Positions 36,983-46,421 of a stretch of DNA of 64,000 nt are shown one piece after another. Source of the DNA: Murinocardiopsis flavida. Its GTDB lineage: Bacteria > Actinomycetota > Actinomycetes > Streptosporangiales > Streptosporangiaceae. Where the stretch lies: positions 186,001 through 250,000 of the forward strand of contig NZ_PYGA01000008.1 in the NCBI RefSeq assembly GCF_003014485.1, written 5' to 3'. The position numbers were made by a program, and so were the translations under genes. The notes beneath the pieces were generated by a model. The model was not told the origin of the DNA. It made no database searches and was given only the letters and a program-made list of their open reading frames with translations. The first letter of the stretch is position 1. Each line of letters begins with the position of its first letter.

Positions 36983-38556
36983 GCGGGGATCGGGCGGCGG
37001 TGCCGAAGGGCGGCGGCGCGGCGGTCGCGCTGACCGACTGGGGCTGGCGGCACGCCGGACGCGACTCCTGGGCGCTGCGCGGCGTGACGTTCGCGATCGA
37101 GCCGGGCGAACGCGTGCTGCTGCTCGGCGCGTCGGGCGCCGGAAAGAGCACCCTCCTGCACGCCCTGGCCGGGCTCACCGGCGACGACAACTCCATCGCC
37201 GGGGAGCAGCAGGGCGGCATGCTCGTCGACGGCGAACCGGCGGCGCGCCGCCCCGGCCGCGTCGGTCTGGTCAGTCAGGACCCCGAGACCCAGCTGGTCA
37301 TGGCGCGCGCGGGCGACGACGCGGCATTCGGCCTGGAGAACCTCGCCGTTCCGCGCGAGCGCATCTGGCCGCGCGTCCACGAGGCGCTGGCGGAGGTCGG
37401 CTTCCCCTACGGCGCCGACCGCTCCACCGCCGCGCTGTCCGGCGGCGAGAAGCAGCGCCTGGTGATCGCGGGGGTCCTCGCCATGGGCCCGCGCCTGCTG
37501 CTGCTGGACGAGCCCACCGCCAACCTCGACCCCGAGGGCGCGCTGCTCGTCCGCGACCTGCTCGCCCGCACCGCCGCCCGGACCGAGGCGACCCTCGTCC
37601 TGGTCGAGCACCGCGTCGCCGATGTGGTGGACCTGGTCGACCGGGTGATCGTGCTGGCGCCCGGCGGCGGTGTCCTCGCCGACGGCGCGCCCGGCCACGT
37701 CTTCGCCGCGCACGGCGCGCGGCTCGCGGCGCAGGGCGTGTGGCTGCCCGACCGCGCACCGGACCCCGAGGTGCCGCCCGGTCCCGGCGGCCCGGTGCTC
37801 ATCGAGGCGCGGGAGTGCCGCACGCGGACCCCGGTGGAGCTGGGCGCCGCGGCCGGCCCGCGGCACCCCGTCCTCACCGGCGCGACCGCCGCCGTCGCCG
37901 CGGGCACGGCGACCGCGCTCACCGGCCGCAACGGCTCCGGCAAGTCCACACTGCTGATGCTGCTGGCCGGGCTGGCCCGCCCCGACAGCGGCACCGTGCT
38001 GCCGTGCGGCCCTCTCGCCGAGGTGAGCGGGCGCCCCCTGTGGCGGTGGCAGGCGCGGCGCCTCGCCCGGCACGTGGGGACCGTGTTCCAGCACGCCGAG
38101 GACCAGTTCGTCACGCCGACCGTGCGCGACGAACTGCGTTACGCCCCGCTGAGGGCGGGGATGGCGGGGCCCGACATCGAGTCGTGGGTGGACGAGCTGC
38201 TCGAACGGCTCCGGCTGACCGCGCTCGCCGACGTCCACCCGTTCACGCTGTCCGGGGGCGAGAAGCGGCGGCTGTCCGTTGCCACCGCCCTCAGTTCGGG
38301 GCCCGCGCACGCGCCCGACGTCCTCCTGCTGGACGAGCCGACGTTCGGCCAGGACACCACGACCTGGACCGAACTGGTCGAACTGCTCGCCGTGCTGCGC
38401 GAACAGGGGCGGGCGATCGTCATGGCCACCCACGACTCCCTGCTGCTGCGCCGGTTCACCGACACGGAACTGCGCATCGACCAGGGCCGGGTGGCCGTCC
38501 CCGACACCGCGGCGCGGACCGGCGCCGCGCCCGCACGGAAGGCGGACCGGCGATGA
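36979..38556 (+). CDS. ykoD: ECF transporter double ATPase (YkoD-type)
   Basis: 525 aa. Two ABC domains in one chain. The first has Walker A GASGAGKST, signature LSGGEKQRL and LLLLDEPTANLD. The second has GRNGSGKST, LSGGEKRRL and VLLLDEPTFGQD. Q-loop text (VSQDPETQL and VFQHAEDQF) fits the ECF A/A' pair, which is normally split into two proteins and fused in YkoD. It powers import by the YkoE/YkoC membrane parts. Overlaps join it to both neighbours (GTGA and ATGA). Confidence 0.93.
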   Translation: MSGDRAAVPKGGGAAVALTDWGWRHAGRDSWALRGVTFAIEPGERVLLLGASGAGKSTLLHALAGLTGDDNSIAGEQQGGMLVDGEPAARRPGRVGLVSQDPETQLVMARAGDDAAFGLENLAVPRERIWPRVHEALAEVGFPYGADRSTAALSGGEKQRLVIAGVLAMGPRLLLLDEPTANLDPEGALLVRDLLARTAARTEATLVLVEHRVADVVDLVDRVIVLAPGGGVLADGAPGHVFAAHGARLAAQGVWLPDRAPDPEVPPGPGGPVLIEARECRTRTPVELGAAAGPRHPVLTGATAAVAAGTATALTGRNGSGKSTLLMLLAGLARPDSGTVLPCGPLAEVSGRPLWRWQARRLARHVGTVFQHAEDQFVTPTVRDELRYAPLRAGMAGPDIESWVDELLERLRLTALADVHPFTLSGGEKRRLSVATALSSGPAHAPDVLLLDEPTFGQDTTTWTELVELLAVLREQGRAIVMATHDSLLLRRFTDTELRIDQGRVAVPDTAARTGAAPARKADRR

Positions 38557-39359
38557 GCGCGTCCCCCGGCACCCGCCCGGCGCACGGCACCCCGCACGGC
38601 GCCGAGGCGCGGCCCGGCGGCCCCGCCGCCGCGCCGCCGGCCCGCGCCTTCCTGGCGCGGACCAACCCCGCGGCAAAGGTCCTCGCCGCCGTCATCACCA
38701 CCATCGCGCTGCTGCCCGTGCTCGACCCGGTGGGCAGCGCGGTGGTCCTCGCCGCCGGGCTCGCCCTGCTGCCCTTCAGCGGGGTCCGCGCCCGCGTCCT
38801 GCTCCTGGTGGGTGGGCCGTTCCTGCTCATGGGCGCCTCCATCGGCGTGGTGAACTGGCTCTTCGGCGACGGGGGGCCGCTGCTCGCGGTCGGCGCGGCC
38901 GTGCGGCTCATGGCCATCGCGCTGCCCGGGGTGCTGGTCGCCATGACCAGCGACCCCACCGACCTCGCCGACGCTCTCGTCCAGCGCCTGCGGCTGCCCG
39001 AGCGGCCCGCCATGGGCGTGCTCGCGGCGCTGCGGCTCATTCCGCTGCTCGCGGCGCAATGGCGGATGCTCACCCTCGCCCGTCGCGCCCGCGGCATGGA
39101 GGCGGGCCGCAACCCGGCCGCAGCGGTGGCGATCTTCGCCGGAAAGGCGTTCGCCCTGCTGGTGCGCTCGATCCGGACCGGCACCATGCTGGCCATGGCG
39201 ATGGACGCGCGGGGGTTCGGCACCGGCGAGCGCAGCCACGCGCGCGTCAGCGCATGGCGGGCGGCCGACACCTGGTTCCTCGTCGGCACCGCGGTGCTGC
39301 TGTGCGCCGCGCACGCCCTCGGCATCGCCGCCGGCACCTGGCAGATGCTGTTCTCCTGA
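38553..39359 (+). CDS. ykoC: ECF transporter transmembrane (T) component (YkoC-type)
   Basis: 268 aa. After about 30 polar residues come NPAAKVLAAVITTIALLP and several membrane helices. The coupling motifs of ECF T-components are visible: RARGMEAG near the middle and MDARGFGTGERSH near the end. The ATG overlaps the ykoD stop. It is the shared scaffold that links the S-components to the ATPases. Confidence 0.9.
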   Translation: MSASPGTRPAHGTPHGAEARPGGPAAAPPARAFLARTNPAAKVLAAVITTIALLPVLDPVGSAVVLAAGLALLPFSGVRARVLLLVGGPFLLMGASIGVVNWLFGDGGPLLAVGAAVRLMAIALPGVLVAMTSDPTDLADALVQRLRLPERPAMGVLAALRLIPLLAAQWRMLTLARRARGMEAGRNPAAAVAIFAGKAFALLVRSIRTGTMLAMAMDARGFGTGERSHARVSAWRAADTWFLVGTAVLLCAAHALGIAAGTWQMLFS

Positions 39360-39372
39360 CCCCCGCGCCTGA

Positions 39373-39395
39373 GAACACCGGAACTCCGGATGTTC
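39373..39395 (+). terminator. Short hairpin after the ECF operon
   Basis: GAACACCGG pairs with CCGGATGTTC around AACT (nine pairs, one bulged A), 13 bases after ykoC. Confidence 0.4.
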
Positions 39396-39575
39396 CACAG
39401 ATATCGGACGACTCTCGTGGTTCGCCCTTCACGGGCGTGTCGCGACCTCTACGCTCCTGAACGACCGCTACGGACAGGGATCGTGCGATCGCACAGAGTC
39501 CCTTCGGGTCGGAGTGGGCGGCGCGCCGCCGCCCGCCGCCCTCGGTACCGCCAAGACCGTTCGTTGGAGTACGGC

Positions 39576-41393
39576 GTGTTCGAGACCAGAGTCATCCCGC
39601 CCGGGCTGCTGGGCGCCTACCGATCGCTCGTGCGCATCGCCTACCTGGTGCTGCCCGGGTCGCGGCGCGACCAGCAGCGCCTCTACCAGGCGCACCGCGT
39701 TGTCGCCGAAGCGCTGCCCGGGAGGGAGGCCGAGCTCTCCGAGAGCGCCTACGCCGAAGTGCGGTTGACCGTGCTGCGCCGCGCCCTCAGCCCCCGGCGG
39801 CGCGTACGCAGCCGGCCGTCCTGGGTCCGGATGCTGCCCGCCATCGGCTTCGGCGACGACGTAGCCCTCTTCGGCGCGCTCGATGAGCTGGCGCCCGAGA
39901 CGCGGGCCGCCTACGCGCTGGCCTTCCTCGAACGGCTCGAACCGTCGGTGGTGCGCGACCTCCTCGTGGAGTGCGGCGTCGGCGAGCCCGCGACCGCCAT
40001 CACCGAGGCCGCCGCGCTCGGGCGGCGCCTGGAGATGAGCAAGGAGCACCAGGAGCGGCTGCTCGACCGCCCCCCGTTCGACCCGACCATCGTCCGGGTC
40101 TACGCGCGGCCGACGACCGCCCACCGGGGCCGCCGGGTCGCCGCCGCCGGCGCGGCCCTGGTGCTGTGCGCCGGGGCGCTCCTGGTCGTGGGCCGCTACG
40201 GCGGCGGGTTCGACGCGGCGCCGGCCGCGCGCGCCGACGGCGCGACCGACGCGCGGAGCGTCCCCGCCGGGACCTGGCGCGAGCGGTTCCGGCTGGACCT
40301 CGGCGCGTGGAACGCGCGCGGCGGCCTGCGCGGCGACGACGCCCTCGTCCGCCGCGCGCTGAAGGCATGGGGCGACGCCCCGGCGTCCCGCGCCCACGGC
40401 GGGGCGTCCGACGCCCCGCCGATGGGGGAGCCGCACCTCCTGTTCGCCGGGGAGGTCGACGGCTCCGACGTGGTGGTGCTGTACGAGGAGCCGCGGGTGG
40501 TCCGCTACATCGAGCGCGGGGACACGCGGCGGGCCGACATCCACCCGGCGCCCGGCGCGGGCGCCGCGAACTGGCCCGCGCTGCGCCTCACCGAAGGGGC
40601 CGACGGCGTCCGCTACCTGCTGCCGCCGTGGGTGACCTCGGCCGCCACCGCCGAACTCGCCGACAGCGCACCCGACTGGGCGGAACTGGCGACCGAGGGC
40701 GGGGTGACCGAACCGGTCCGGCCCAACGGAGGGGCCAAGTGCGCCGTCGACTCCGTGCTGCGGCTGCGCGCCCCCGGCGTCGCCCACGGTCAGCCCTACA
40801 CGGCGGTCGACACCGGCTCCTTCGCCACAGCGCACATCGGCGCAATGCCGCCGCCCCCGGCCGAGATCCGCCGCCTCGGCCCGCACGAGCTGACGGACGA
40901 GGCGTCGTTCCAGCTGTGGTCGAAGATCGGCTGCCGAACGGGGATCCCCGACGAGTCGGTCGAGACCGCCACCGCGTGGGAGTTCGCAGAGGGCGAGCTG
41001 CCGGGCGGCGGCAGGGCCCGGTGGGTGTGCACGCGGCTCGGCTACGCCGACGGCGACGGGCGCGCCCGGATGACGCTGCTCGCCACCACCGGCGACGGTA
41101 CCGAGGCCGTCGACGTCGGGACCCGTGACAACGGGTGGGATTGCAGCAACCTCGGCCGCCGGATCGCCGGGGGCACCTGGTGGCGGGCCGATTCCGGCCG
41201 CTGGCACTACGTCGCGGCCGCCTCCCGCGACGCGCTGGTGATCCGCGCCTCCGGCGGCGCCGACGGAGAGGAGGAGGGCCAGACGCTCGCCATCGCCGGG
41301 CCGAAGGACGGCGACCGCCCCGGCGCCGCCGTCGAACTCGCCGCCACCGGCCCCGACGGCGAGCCGATGACGGTCTTCGGCACGGGCGGCTGA
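39576..41393 (+). CDS. Sigma-like N-terminus, one membrane helix, large extracytoplasmic domain; unknown function
   Basis: 605 aa. The N-terminus (LLGAYRSLVRIAYLVLPG and LYQAHRVVAEALPG) resembles sigma region 2. LAPETRAAYALAFLERLEPS with the following helices resembles region 4. One membrane helix lies near 190-208 (VAAAGAALVLCAGALLVVGRY). The remaining 400 residues, outside the cell, contain four or more Cys (KCAVDS, IGCRTG, WVCTRL, DCSNLG) and DNGWDCSNLGR-type repeats I cannot assign. I chose GTG at 39576, six bases after GGAG; the frame is open to 39390. It has the same overall plan as the protein at 8742-10160. Confidence 0.75.
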   Translation: MFETRVIPPGLLGAYRSLVRIAYLVLPGSRRDQQRLYQAHRVVAEALPGREAELSESAYAEVRLTVLRRALSPRRRVRSRPSWVRMLPAIGFGDDVALFGALDELAPETRAAYALAFLERLEPSVVRDLLVECGVGEPATAITEAAALGRRLEMSKEHQERLLDRPPFDPTIVRVYARPTTAHRGRRVAAAGAALVLCAGALLVVGRYGGGFDAAPAARADGATDARSVPAGTWRERFRLDLGAWNARGGLRGDDALVRRALKAWGDAPASRAHGGASDAPPMGEPHLLFAGEVDGSDVVVLYEEPRVVRYIERGDTRRADIHPAPGAGAANWPALRLTEGADGVRYLLPPWVTSAATAELADSAPDWAELATEGGVTEPVRPNGGAKCAVDSVLRLRAPGVAHGQPYTAVDTGSFATAHIGAMPPPPAEIRRLGPHELTDEASFQLWSKIGCRTGIPDESVETATAWEFAEGELPGGGRARWVCTRLGYADGDGRARMTLLATTGDGTEAVDVGTRDNGWDCSNLGRRIAGGTWWRADSGRWHYVAAASRDALVIRASGGADGEEEGQTLAIAGPKDGDRPGAAVELAATGPDGEPMTVFGTGG

Positions 41394-41471
41394 CGCGCCT
41401 CCGGCGCCCGGCACCGGGCCCGGCGTGATAGGCAATCGGATGACCCGGTTCCCGAGCGAGAGGTGCTGACG

Positions 41472-42260
41472 GTGGGCGAATTCGTGCGTGTGGAGACCGA
41501 CCCGGACCAGCCGTCCGTCGCGGTCATCCGGCTCGACCGGCCCAAGATGAACGCGTTGAACGCGCAGGTGCAGGCGGAGATCCACGAGGCGGCGCTGCGC
41601 GTCTCCGCCGACGACACCGTGCGCGCGGTGGTCCTCTACGGCGGCGAGCGGGTGTTCGCCGCCGGAGCCGACATCAAGGAGATGGCGGACATGACCTACG
41701 CGGCCATGAGCGCGCACTCCCGGGGGCTCCAGGAGTCCTTCACCGCTGTCGCGCGGATCCCCAAGCCGGTGGTCGCCGCCATCACCGGCTACGCGCTGGG
41801 CGGCGGCTGCGAGCTCGCGCTGTGCGCCGACTTCCGGGTCGCCGCAGAGGACGCCCGCATCGGCCAGCCCGAGATCCAGTTGGGCGTCATCCCCGGGGCG
41901 GGCGGGACGCAGCGCCTGCCGCGCCTCATCGGCCCGGCGAAGGCGAAGGACCTCATCTTCACCGGCAGGCACGCCGACGCGGCGGAGGCGCTGCGGATCG
42001 GCCTGGTCGACCACGTGGTCCCCGCAGCCGAGGTGTACGCGGCCGCGGCGGCGCTCGCCGCACGCTACGCCGACGGGCCCGCGGTCGCGCTGCGCGCGGC
42101 GAAGCAGTCCGTCGACGCCGGGCTGGAGGTCGACCTCGCGACCGGGCTGGAGATCGAGCGGGTGCAGTTCTCCGCCCTGTTCGCCACCGAGGACCAGAAG
42201 ACCGGCATGCGCAGCTTCGTCGAGCAGGGGCCGGGCAAGGCCCGGTTCACGGGGGAGTGA
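41472..42260 (+). CDS. Enoyl-CoA hydratase/isomerase family protein
   Basis: 262 aa, crotonase fold. The first oxyanion-hole segment is FAAGADIKEM; the second is ITGYALGGGCELALCAD. PEIQLGVIPGAGGTQRLPR carries the Glu positions of true hydratases, so 2-enoyl-CoA hydration in beta-oxidation is likely. GTG at 41472 follows GAGAGG by eight bases; a GTG at 41463 is the alternative. It is followed after five bases by a YbaK-like gene. Confidence 0.92.
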   Translation: MGEFVRVETDPDQPSVAVIRLDRPKMNALNAQVQAEIHEAALRVSADDTVRAVVLYGGERVFAAGADIKEMADMTYAAMSAHSRGLQESFTAVARIPKPVVAAITGYALGGGCELALCADFRVAAEDARIGQPEIQLGVIPGAGGTQRLPRLIGPAKAKDLIFTGRHADAAEALRIGLVDHVVPAAEVYAAAAALAARYADGPAVALRAAKQSVDAGLEVDLATGLEIERVQFSALFATEDQKTGMRSFVEQGPGKARFTGE

Positions 42261-42265
42261 GCGCC

Positions 42266-42802
42266 ATGTGGGGGTTGCGCACCGTTCCCGCCGCCGGCAG
42301 TCCCGCCCTTCTCGGCGAGCCGGTCGCGGCGGCGCTGGCGGAGTGGAAGGCGCCCACGCCGCTCGGCGAGGTCCTGGTGGCGCCCATCGCCCCCGGGCTC
42401 GCCGACACCGCCGCGTGCAGCGCCGAGTACGGCATCCCGCTGGCGGCCTCCGCCAACTGCGTCATCGTCGCCGCCAAGCGCGCGGGGGAGGTCCGCTACG
42501 CGGCGTGCGTGGTGCTGGCCACCACGCGCGCCGACGTGAACGGGGTGGTGCGCAAGCGGCTGGAGGCGCGCAAGGCGTCGTTCGCGCCGCAGGAGGACGC
42601 CGTGCGCGCCACCGGGATGGAGTACGGCGGCATCACACCCGTCGGACTGCCCGCCGATTGGCCGGTTCTGGTCGACTCCGCTGTGATCGAGCAGCCGCAC
42701 GTCGTGATCGGCAGTGGACTCCGCGGGTCCAAAATCGTCCTGCCCGGGCACACGGTCGCGGAGCTTCCCGGCGCGGAGACGGTCGCCGACCTGGCGCGAT
42801 AA
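42266..42802 (+). CDS. YbaK/aminoacyl-tRNA editing domain protein
   Basis: 178 aa. It has the YbaK/ProX fold with NCVIVAAKRAGEVRYAACVV and GGITPVGLPADWPVLVD, then VVIGSGLRGSKIVL. The Lys in VAAKR matches the site that contacts the tRNA end in YbaK deacylases. It probably hydrolyses mischarged aminoacyl-tRNA; the amino acid and tRNA are unknown. ATG at 42266 follows GGGGGAG by eight bases. It is likely co-transcribed with the hydratase gene, though no functional link is obvious. Confidence 0.88.
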   Translation: MWGLRTVPAAGSPALLGEPVAAALAEWKAPTPLGEVLVAPIAPGLADTAACSAEYGIPLAASANCVIVAAKRAGEVRYAACVVLATTRADVNGVVRKRLEARKASFAPQEDAVRATGMEYGGITPVGLPADWPVLVDSAVIEQPHVVIGSGLRGSKIVLPGHTVAELPGAETVADLAR

Positions 42803-42815
42803 GGGGTCCTGCCGC

Positions 42816-42850
42816 CAGGGGCGGTCGGCGCGCCGCGCCGACCGCCCCTG
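42816..42850 (+). terminator. Strong hairpin after the YbaK-like gene
   Basis: A perfect 15-bp inverted repeat (42816-42830 with 42836-42850) around a five-base loop, 13 bases after the stop. The next 370 bases up to the kinase gene hold no gene I can support; the last part probably contains the kinase promoter. Confidence 0.8.
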
Positions 42851-43222
42851 AGCCGACCCTGGGCCGGGTCTCGGGGGCCACCCCTGTCTCTCCCGGGTCC
42901 CCGGCGGGCGGTCTGGCGTCCGAGCAGCGGATCGTGCACGCTCGGAAATTGGTCTGCGCAGGCTGACACTTTGCCCGGCGTTGGGAACCGGGCGTGTCGA
43001 TTTTTGCGTCATACTCGTGTTGGCCGCACGGCGCCGTGCACCGTCGGCCGGGGCCGCGGGCCGAGCGCGCGGGTCGGCGTTGGTCCCCGGCACAGGCAGG
43101 GCCGGGTGGTTGCGGCACCGGAGGAGGGTCGTGAGAAGCGGAGCGGATTTTCGTACCGCGGGCCGATCCACCGATAACCTGAACAAGGTGGTATGTGGGG
43201 TATTCGAGGGGATGAGTTCGCT

Positions 43223-45340
43223 ATGGCAATGACGGCAGGTTTCCCCGATGGCGAGGGGCTGCCGGAACGCATCGGTCCGTACACGATCCGCCGGAAGATC
43301 GGCCAGGGCGGTATGGGCGTTGTGTACCAAGCCGTAGACCCCCAGAACAATCCGGTCGCCGTCAAGGTGCTCCGTCCGGAGGTCGCCGGCGACGAGATCG
43401 CGCGTGCCCGGCTGGCGCGCGAGGTCGAGACCATGCGCCGGGTCCACAGCCGCAATGTCGCCGAGGTCATCGACGCCGACACCGCTGCGCCCCGGCCCTG
43501 GGTGGTCACCGAGTACATCCCCGGCCCCACACTGGAGTCCACGGTCACCGACCACGGGCCGCTGCGGGGCCGCGCCCTGACCCGGCTGGTGTCGGGCCTG
43601 GCCCAGGCCATCGACGACATCCACGCCGCGGGGGTCATCCACCGCGACCTCAAGCCGGGCAACGTCATCATCTCCAACGGCAACCCGATCGTCATCGACT
43701 TCGGCATCGCGCACGCCGTCGACGGCGCGAAGCTCACCCAGACCGGCACCTTCGTCGGCACCCCGAGCTACCTGTCGCCCGAGGTCATCGAGGGCACCGA
43801 CCTGGGGCCGTCCACCGATGTGCACGCCTGGGGCGCCACGGTCGCGTTCGCGGCGACCGGCAGCCCGCCCTACGGCGCGGGCGCGTTCGAGGTCATCTTC
43901 TTCCGCATCCTGAACGGCGAGATCAAGCTCGACGGCATGCACGAGGCGCTGCAACCCCTGGTGCAGCGGGCCGTCTCGCGCGACATGCGCGCCCGGCCCA
44001 CGTCCGCCGAACTGCTCTCCGAGACCGGCCGCCTCAACCTCGACCTGCCCTGGGCCGAGGGCGCGGCCTACCAGGGCGGCACCGGTATGACCGGCAAGCA
44101 CACCGTGCAGGGCGCCGTCGATCCGCAGCGTTCCGAGGGCGCGCCGTCGGGGCCCTCCGGCGGGCGCGGCGCGGCCGAGACCCTCGGCTCGTGGGCGGCC
44201 GCGGCGGGCGCCGGCGCGGCGGCCGGCGGGCTCGCGGGCGCGGCGACCTACGGCGACGCTGCGACCCGCGGCGACTCCCCCGCCCCGCGCGAACGGCGCG
44301 ACGACCGCACCATGGCGTCCGGTTCGGCTCCGGCCGACCGCACCATGGCCGCCGGGTCCGCACCCGCCGACCGCACCATGGCGGGCGGCGAGGTCGACCG
44401 CACCATGGCGGCGTCGCCCGATGACCCCCAGCGCACCGGGCTGCTGCCCGGCGGCGACTCCGGGTACCCCGACCGGTCCACCGACTACGACGAGCCCGAA
44501 GAGTCGCCGCAGGACCGGATGCAGCACACCATGTACTACAACTCCACGCTGCGGCCCGAGGACTTCGAGGACATCCTCACCCCGGTCGAGCAGGAGCGCA
44601 AAGGCCGCAGGGCCGACCACACCGCCACCTTCCAGGGCGACGACGAGGACGACGGCGAGCGCAAGGGGCTGCTCGGCCGGTTCGGGTTCGGCCGCAACTC
44701 CAGCCGCGGCCGCAGCGACGGCCTGGGCGACTACTTCGGCAACGACGGCGAGGAGGAGTACGACGAATCCGAGCCGCGCCGCTTCCCGTCGCTGATCCTG
44801 GTCCCGCTGGCGCTGATCCTGGCCGGGCTGACCATGATGCTGCCCGTCATCGGCTTCCTCGTGGCACTGCTCGCGTCCTCGATCCTCGGCGCGCTCGACA
44901 AGGTGAAGGGCGAGCACGCCCGCCGCCTCCAGACCCGCGGCCCGCGCGGCTCCGACAGCATGGTGGTCGCGCTCAGCATGCCGTGGGCGCTGGTGCGCAA
45001 CGCGGGCAGCACCCTGGTCGTCTCCCTCGGCTTCCTGGTCGTGGGGCTGCTCGCGGGCAGTGTCATCACCGTGGTCATGGGTGTCGCGTCGGCTGTGAGC
45101 ATCGGCACCTACGGGATGTTCGCCGCGTCCCTCGGCGCGCTGTTCTTCCCGCCCGGGGTGCGGCGGCAGTCGGTCTGGCTGACCCGGCGCGTCGGCATCC
45201 GCAACGTCTACGTCTACATCGGCAGCATGGTGGCCGTCGGGCTGATCGCGCTGTTCATGATCGTCTTCGGGTTCAGCATCGGCAGCACCGGGGGCGGCCT
45301 CTTCGTGCCGATCCCGCAGCCCAACGAGTGGTTCGGCTGA
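43223..45340 (+). CDS. Membrane-bound Ser/Thr protein kinase with DRTM repeats
   Basis: 705 aa. The N-terminal Hanks-type kinase domain has the glycine loop IGQGGMGVVYQA, the lysine VAVKVL, the catalytic loop VIHRDLKPGN, DFG as VIDFGIAHA, and GTPSYLSPEV. After it comes a 200-residue acidic, low-complexity linker with four DRTM repeats. The C-terminus has four or five hydrophobic segments instead of the PASTA domains of PknB-type kinases. I chose ATG at 43223, since bases 43193-43222 (an in-frame upstream ATG) lack coding-like third positions. The stimulus and targets are unknown. Confidence 0.92.
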   Translation: MAMTAGFPDGEGLPERIGPYTIRRKIGQGGMGVVYQAVDPQNNPVAVKVLRPEVAGDEIARARLAREVETMRRVHSRNVAEVIDADTAAPRPWVVTEYIPGPTLESTVTDHGPLRGRALTRLVSGLAQAIDDIHAAGVIHRDLKPGNVIISNGNPIVIDFGIAHAVDGAKLTQTGTFVGTPSYLSPEVIEGTDLGPSTDVHAWGATVAFAATGSPPYGAGAFEVIFFRILNGEIKLDGMHEALQPLVQRAVSRDMRARPTSAELLSETGRLNLDLPWAEGAAYQGGTGMTGKHTVQGAVDPQRSEGAPSGPSGGRGAAETLGSWAAAAGAGAAAGGLAGAATYGDAATRGDSPAPRERRDDRTMASGSAPADRTMAAGSAPADRTMAGGEVDRTMAASPDDPQRTGLLPGGDSGYPDRSTDYDEPEESPQDRMQHTMYYNSTLRPEDFEDILTPVEQERKGRRADHTATFQGDDEDDGERKGLLGRFGFGRNSSRGRSDGLGDYFGNDGEEEYDESEPRRFPSLILVPLALILAGLTMMLPVIGFLVALLASSILGALDKVKGEHARRLQTRGPRGSDSMVVALSMPWALVRNAGSTLVVSLGFLVVGLLAGSVITVVMGVASAVSIGTYGMFAASLGALFFPPGVRRQSVWLTRRVGIRNVYVYIGSMVAVGLIALFMIVFGFSIGSTGGGLFVPIPQPNEWFG
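44303..44409 (+). repeat. Four DRTM repeats in the kinase linker
   Basis: DRTMASGSAPA, DRTMAAGSAPA, DRTMAGGEV and DRTMAAS follow one another. Each repeat has one Thr in an acidic-basic context, suggesting autophosphorylation sites or docking sites for FHA domains. Confidence 0.85.
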
Positions 45341-45356
45341 CCGGCGGCTCCCGCGC

Positions 45357-45381
45357 CCCCGTCGCACCGCGTGCGTCGGGG
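45357..45381 (+). terminator. Hairpin after the kinase gene
   Basis: An 11-bp inverted repeat with one mismatch (45357-45367 with 45371-45381) around a three-base loop, 16 bases after the stop. Confidence 0.5.
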
Positions 45382-45611
45382 CGACCGGGCGGGCGCGTCC
45401 GCGCCGCCGCGGGGGAGGTGTTCCGCTTTCCTCGTACCGGCCAGTAACATCGGGTTCAGGAACGAGGGACGCGGGACCGGCGCGATGGGAAGCCGGACCC
45501 GGCGCCATACCGCAACCGCGTGTTTGGCACCCTTGGTGACCACGGGCGCGACCGCGTCCGCGCCGTCCGACCGGGGGGCGCATGGGAGTGCAGGGAGGTC
45601 GGCCACCGGCC

Positions 45612-46391
45612 ATGAATATTGTCGTACTGGTCAAGCAGGTTCCGGACACGGCGACCGAGCGCAAGCTCCGGGCCGCGGACAACACGCTCGACCGCGAAGC
45701 GTCCGACGGCGTCATCAACGAGCTGTGCGAGTACGCCATCGAAGAGGCACTCCAGCTGAAGGAGAAGCACGGCGGCGAGGTCACCGTGCTGACAATGGGC
45801 CCCGACAAGGCCACCGACTCCATCCGCAAGGCGCTGTCCATGGGTGCCGACAAGGCCGTGCACCTCAACGACGACGCGCTGCACGGCTCTGACGCCCTCC
45901 AGACCGCGTACGCGCTGGCCCAGGCGCTGCGCACGCTGGAGTTCGACATCGTGGTCATGGGTTCGGAGTCCACCGACGCCCGCACCGGCGTCGTGGGTGC
46001 CGCGCTCGCCGAGTACCTCGGCCTGCCGCAGCTCACCCTCGCCGGCAAGGTCGACGTCGACGGCGGCGCCATCAAGATCCAGCGGCAGACCGACTACGGC
46101 TACGACGTCGTCGAGGCGGCGCTCCCCGCGGTCGTCTCGGTGGTCGAGAAGATCAACGAGCCGCGCTACCCGTCGTTCAAGCTGATCATGCAGGCGAAGA
46201 AGAAGCCGGTCACCAAGCTCGACCTCGCCGGTGCCGGGATCGACGCCGCGAAGGTGGGCCTCGCCAACGCGACCACCACCACCGTCGACTTCGCCGCGGC
46301 GCCGCCGCGCGCCGCCGGTGTGATCGTGAAGGACGAAGGCGGCGGGGGCGCGCAGATCGCCGAGTTCCTCGCCGAGAAGAAGTTCGTGTAG
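45612..46391 (+). CDS. etfB: Electron transfer flavoprotein beta subunit
   Basis: 259 aa. Begins MNIVVLVKQVPDTATERKL and has the adenine-nucleotide-binding EtfB fold with NELCEYAIEEALQL, VTVLTMGPD and VVMGSESTDARTGVVG. With EtfA it carries electrons from acyl-CoA dehydrogenases to the quinone pool. It is separated from etfA by 30 bases, so one operon. Confidence 0.95.
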   Translation: MNIVVLVKQVPDTATERKLRAADNTLDREASDGVINELCEYAIEEALQLKEKHGGEVTVLTMGPDKATDSIRKALSMGADKAVHLNDDALHGSDALQTAYALAQALRTLEFDIVVMGSESTDARTGVVGAALAEYLGLPQLTLAGKVDVDGGAIKIQRQTDYGYDVVEAALPAVVSVVEKINEPRYPSFKLIMQAKKKPVTKLDLAGAGIDAAKVGLANATTTTVDFAAAPPRAAGVIVKDEGGGGAQIAEFLAEKKFV

Positions 46392-46421
46392 TCGGCCGAC
46401 GAGAAAGAGGGATGGGAAATC

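Noticed and set aside
42065-46075. Long minus-strand frame antisense to the YbaK-like and kinase genes
   Set aside because: Same shadow effect; the plus-strand kinase motifs are unambiguous.
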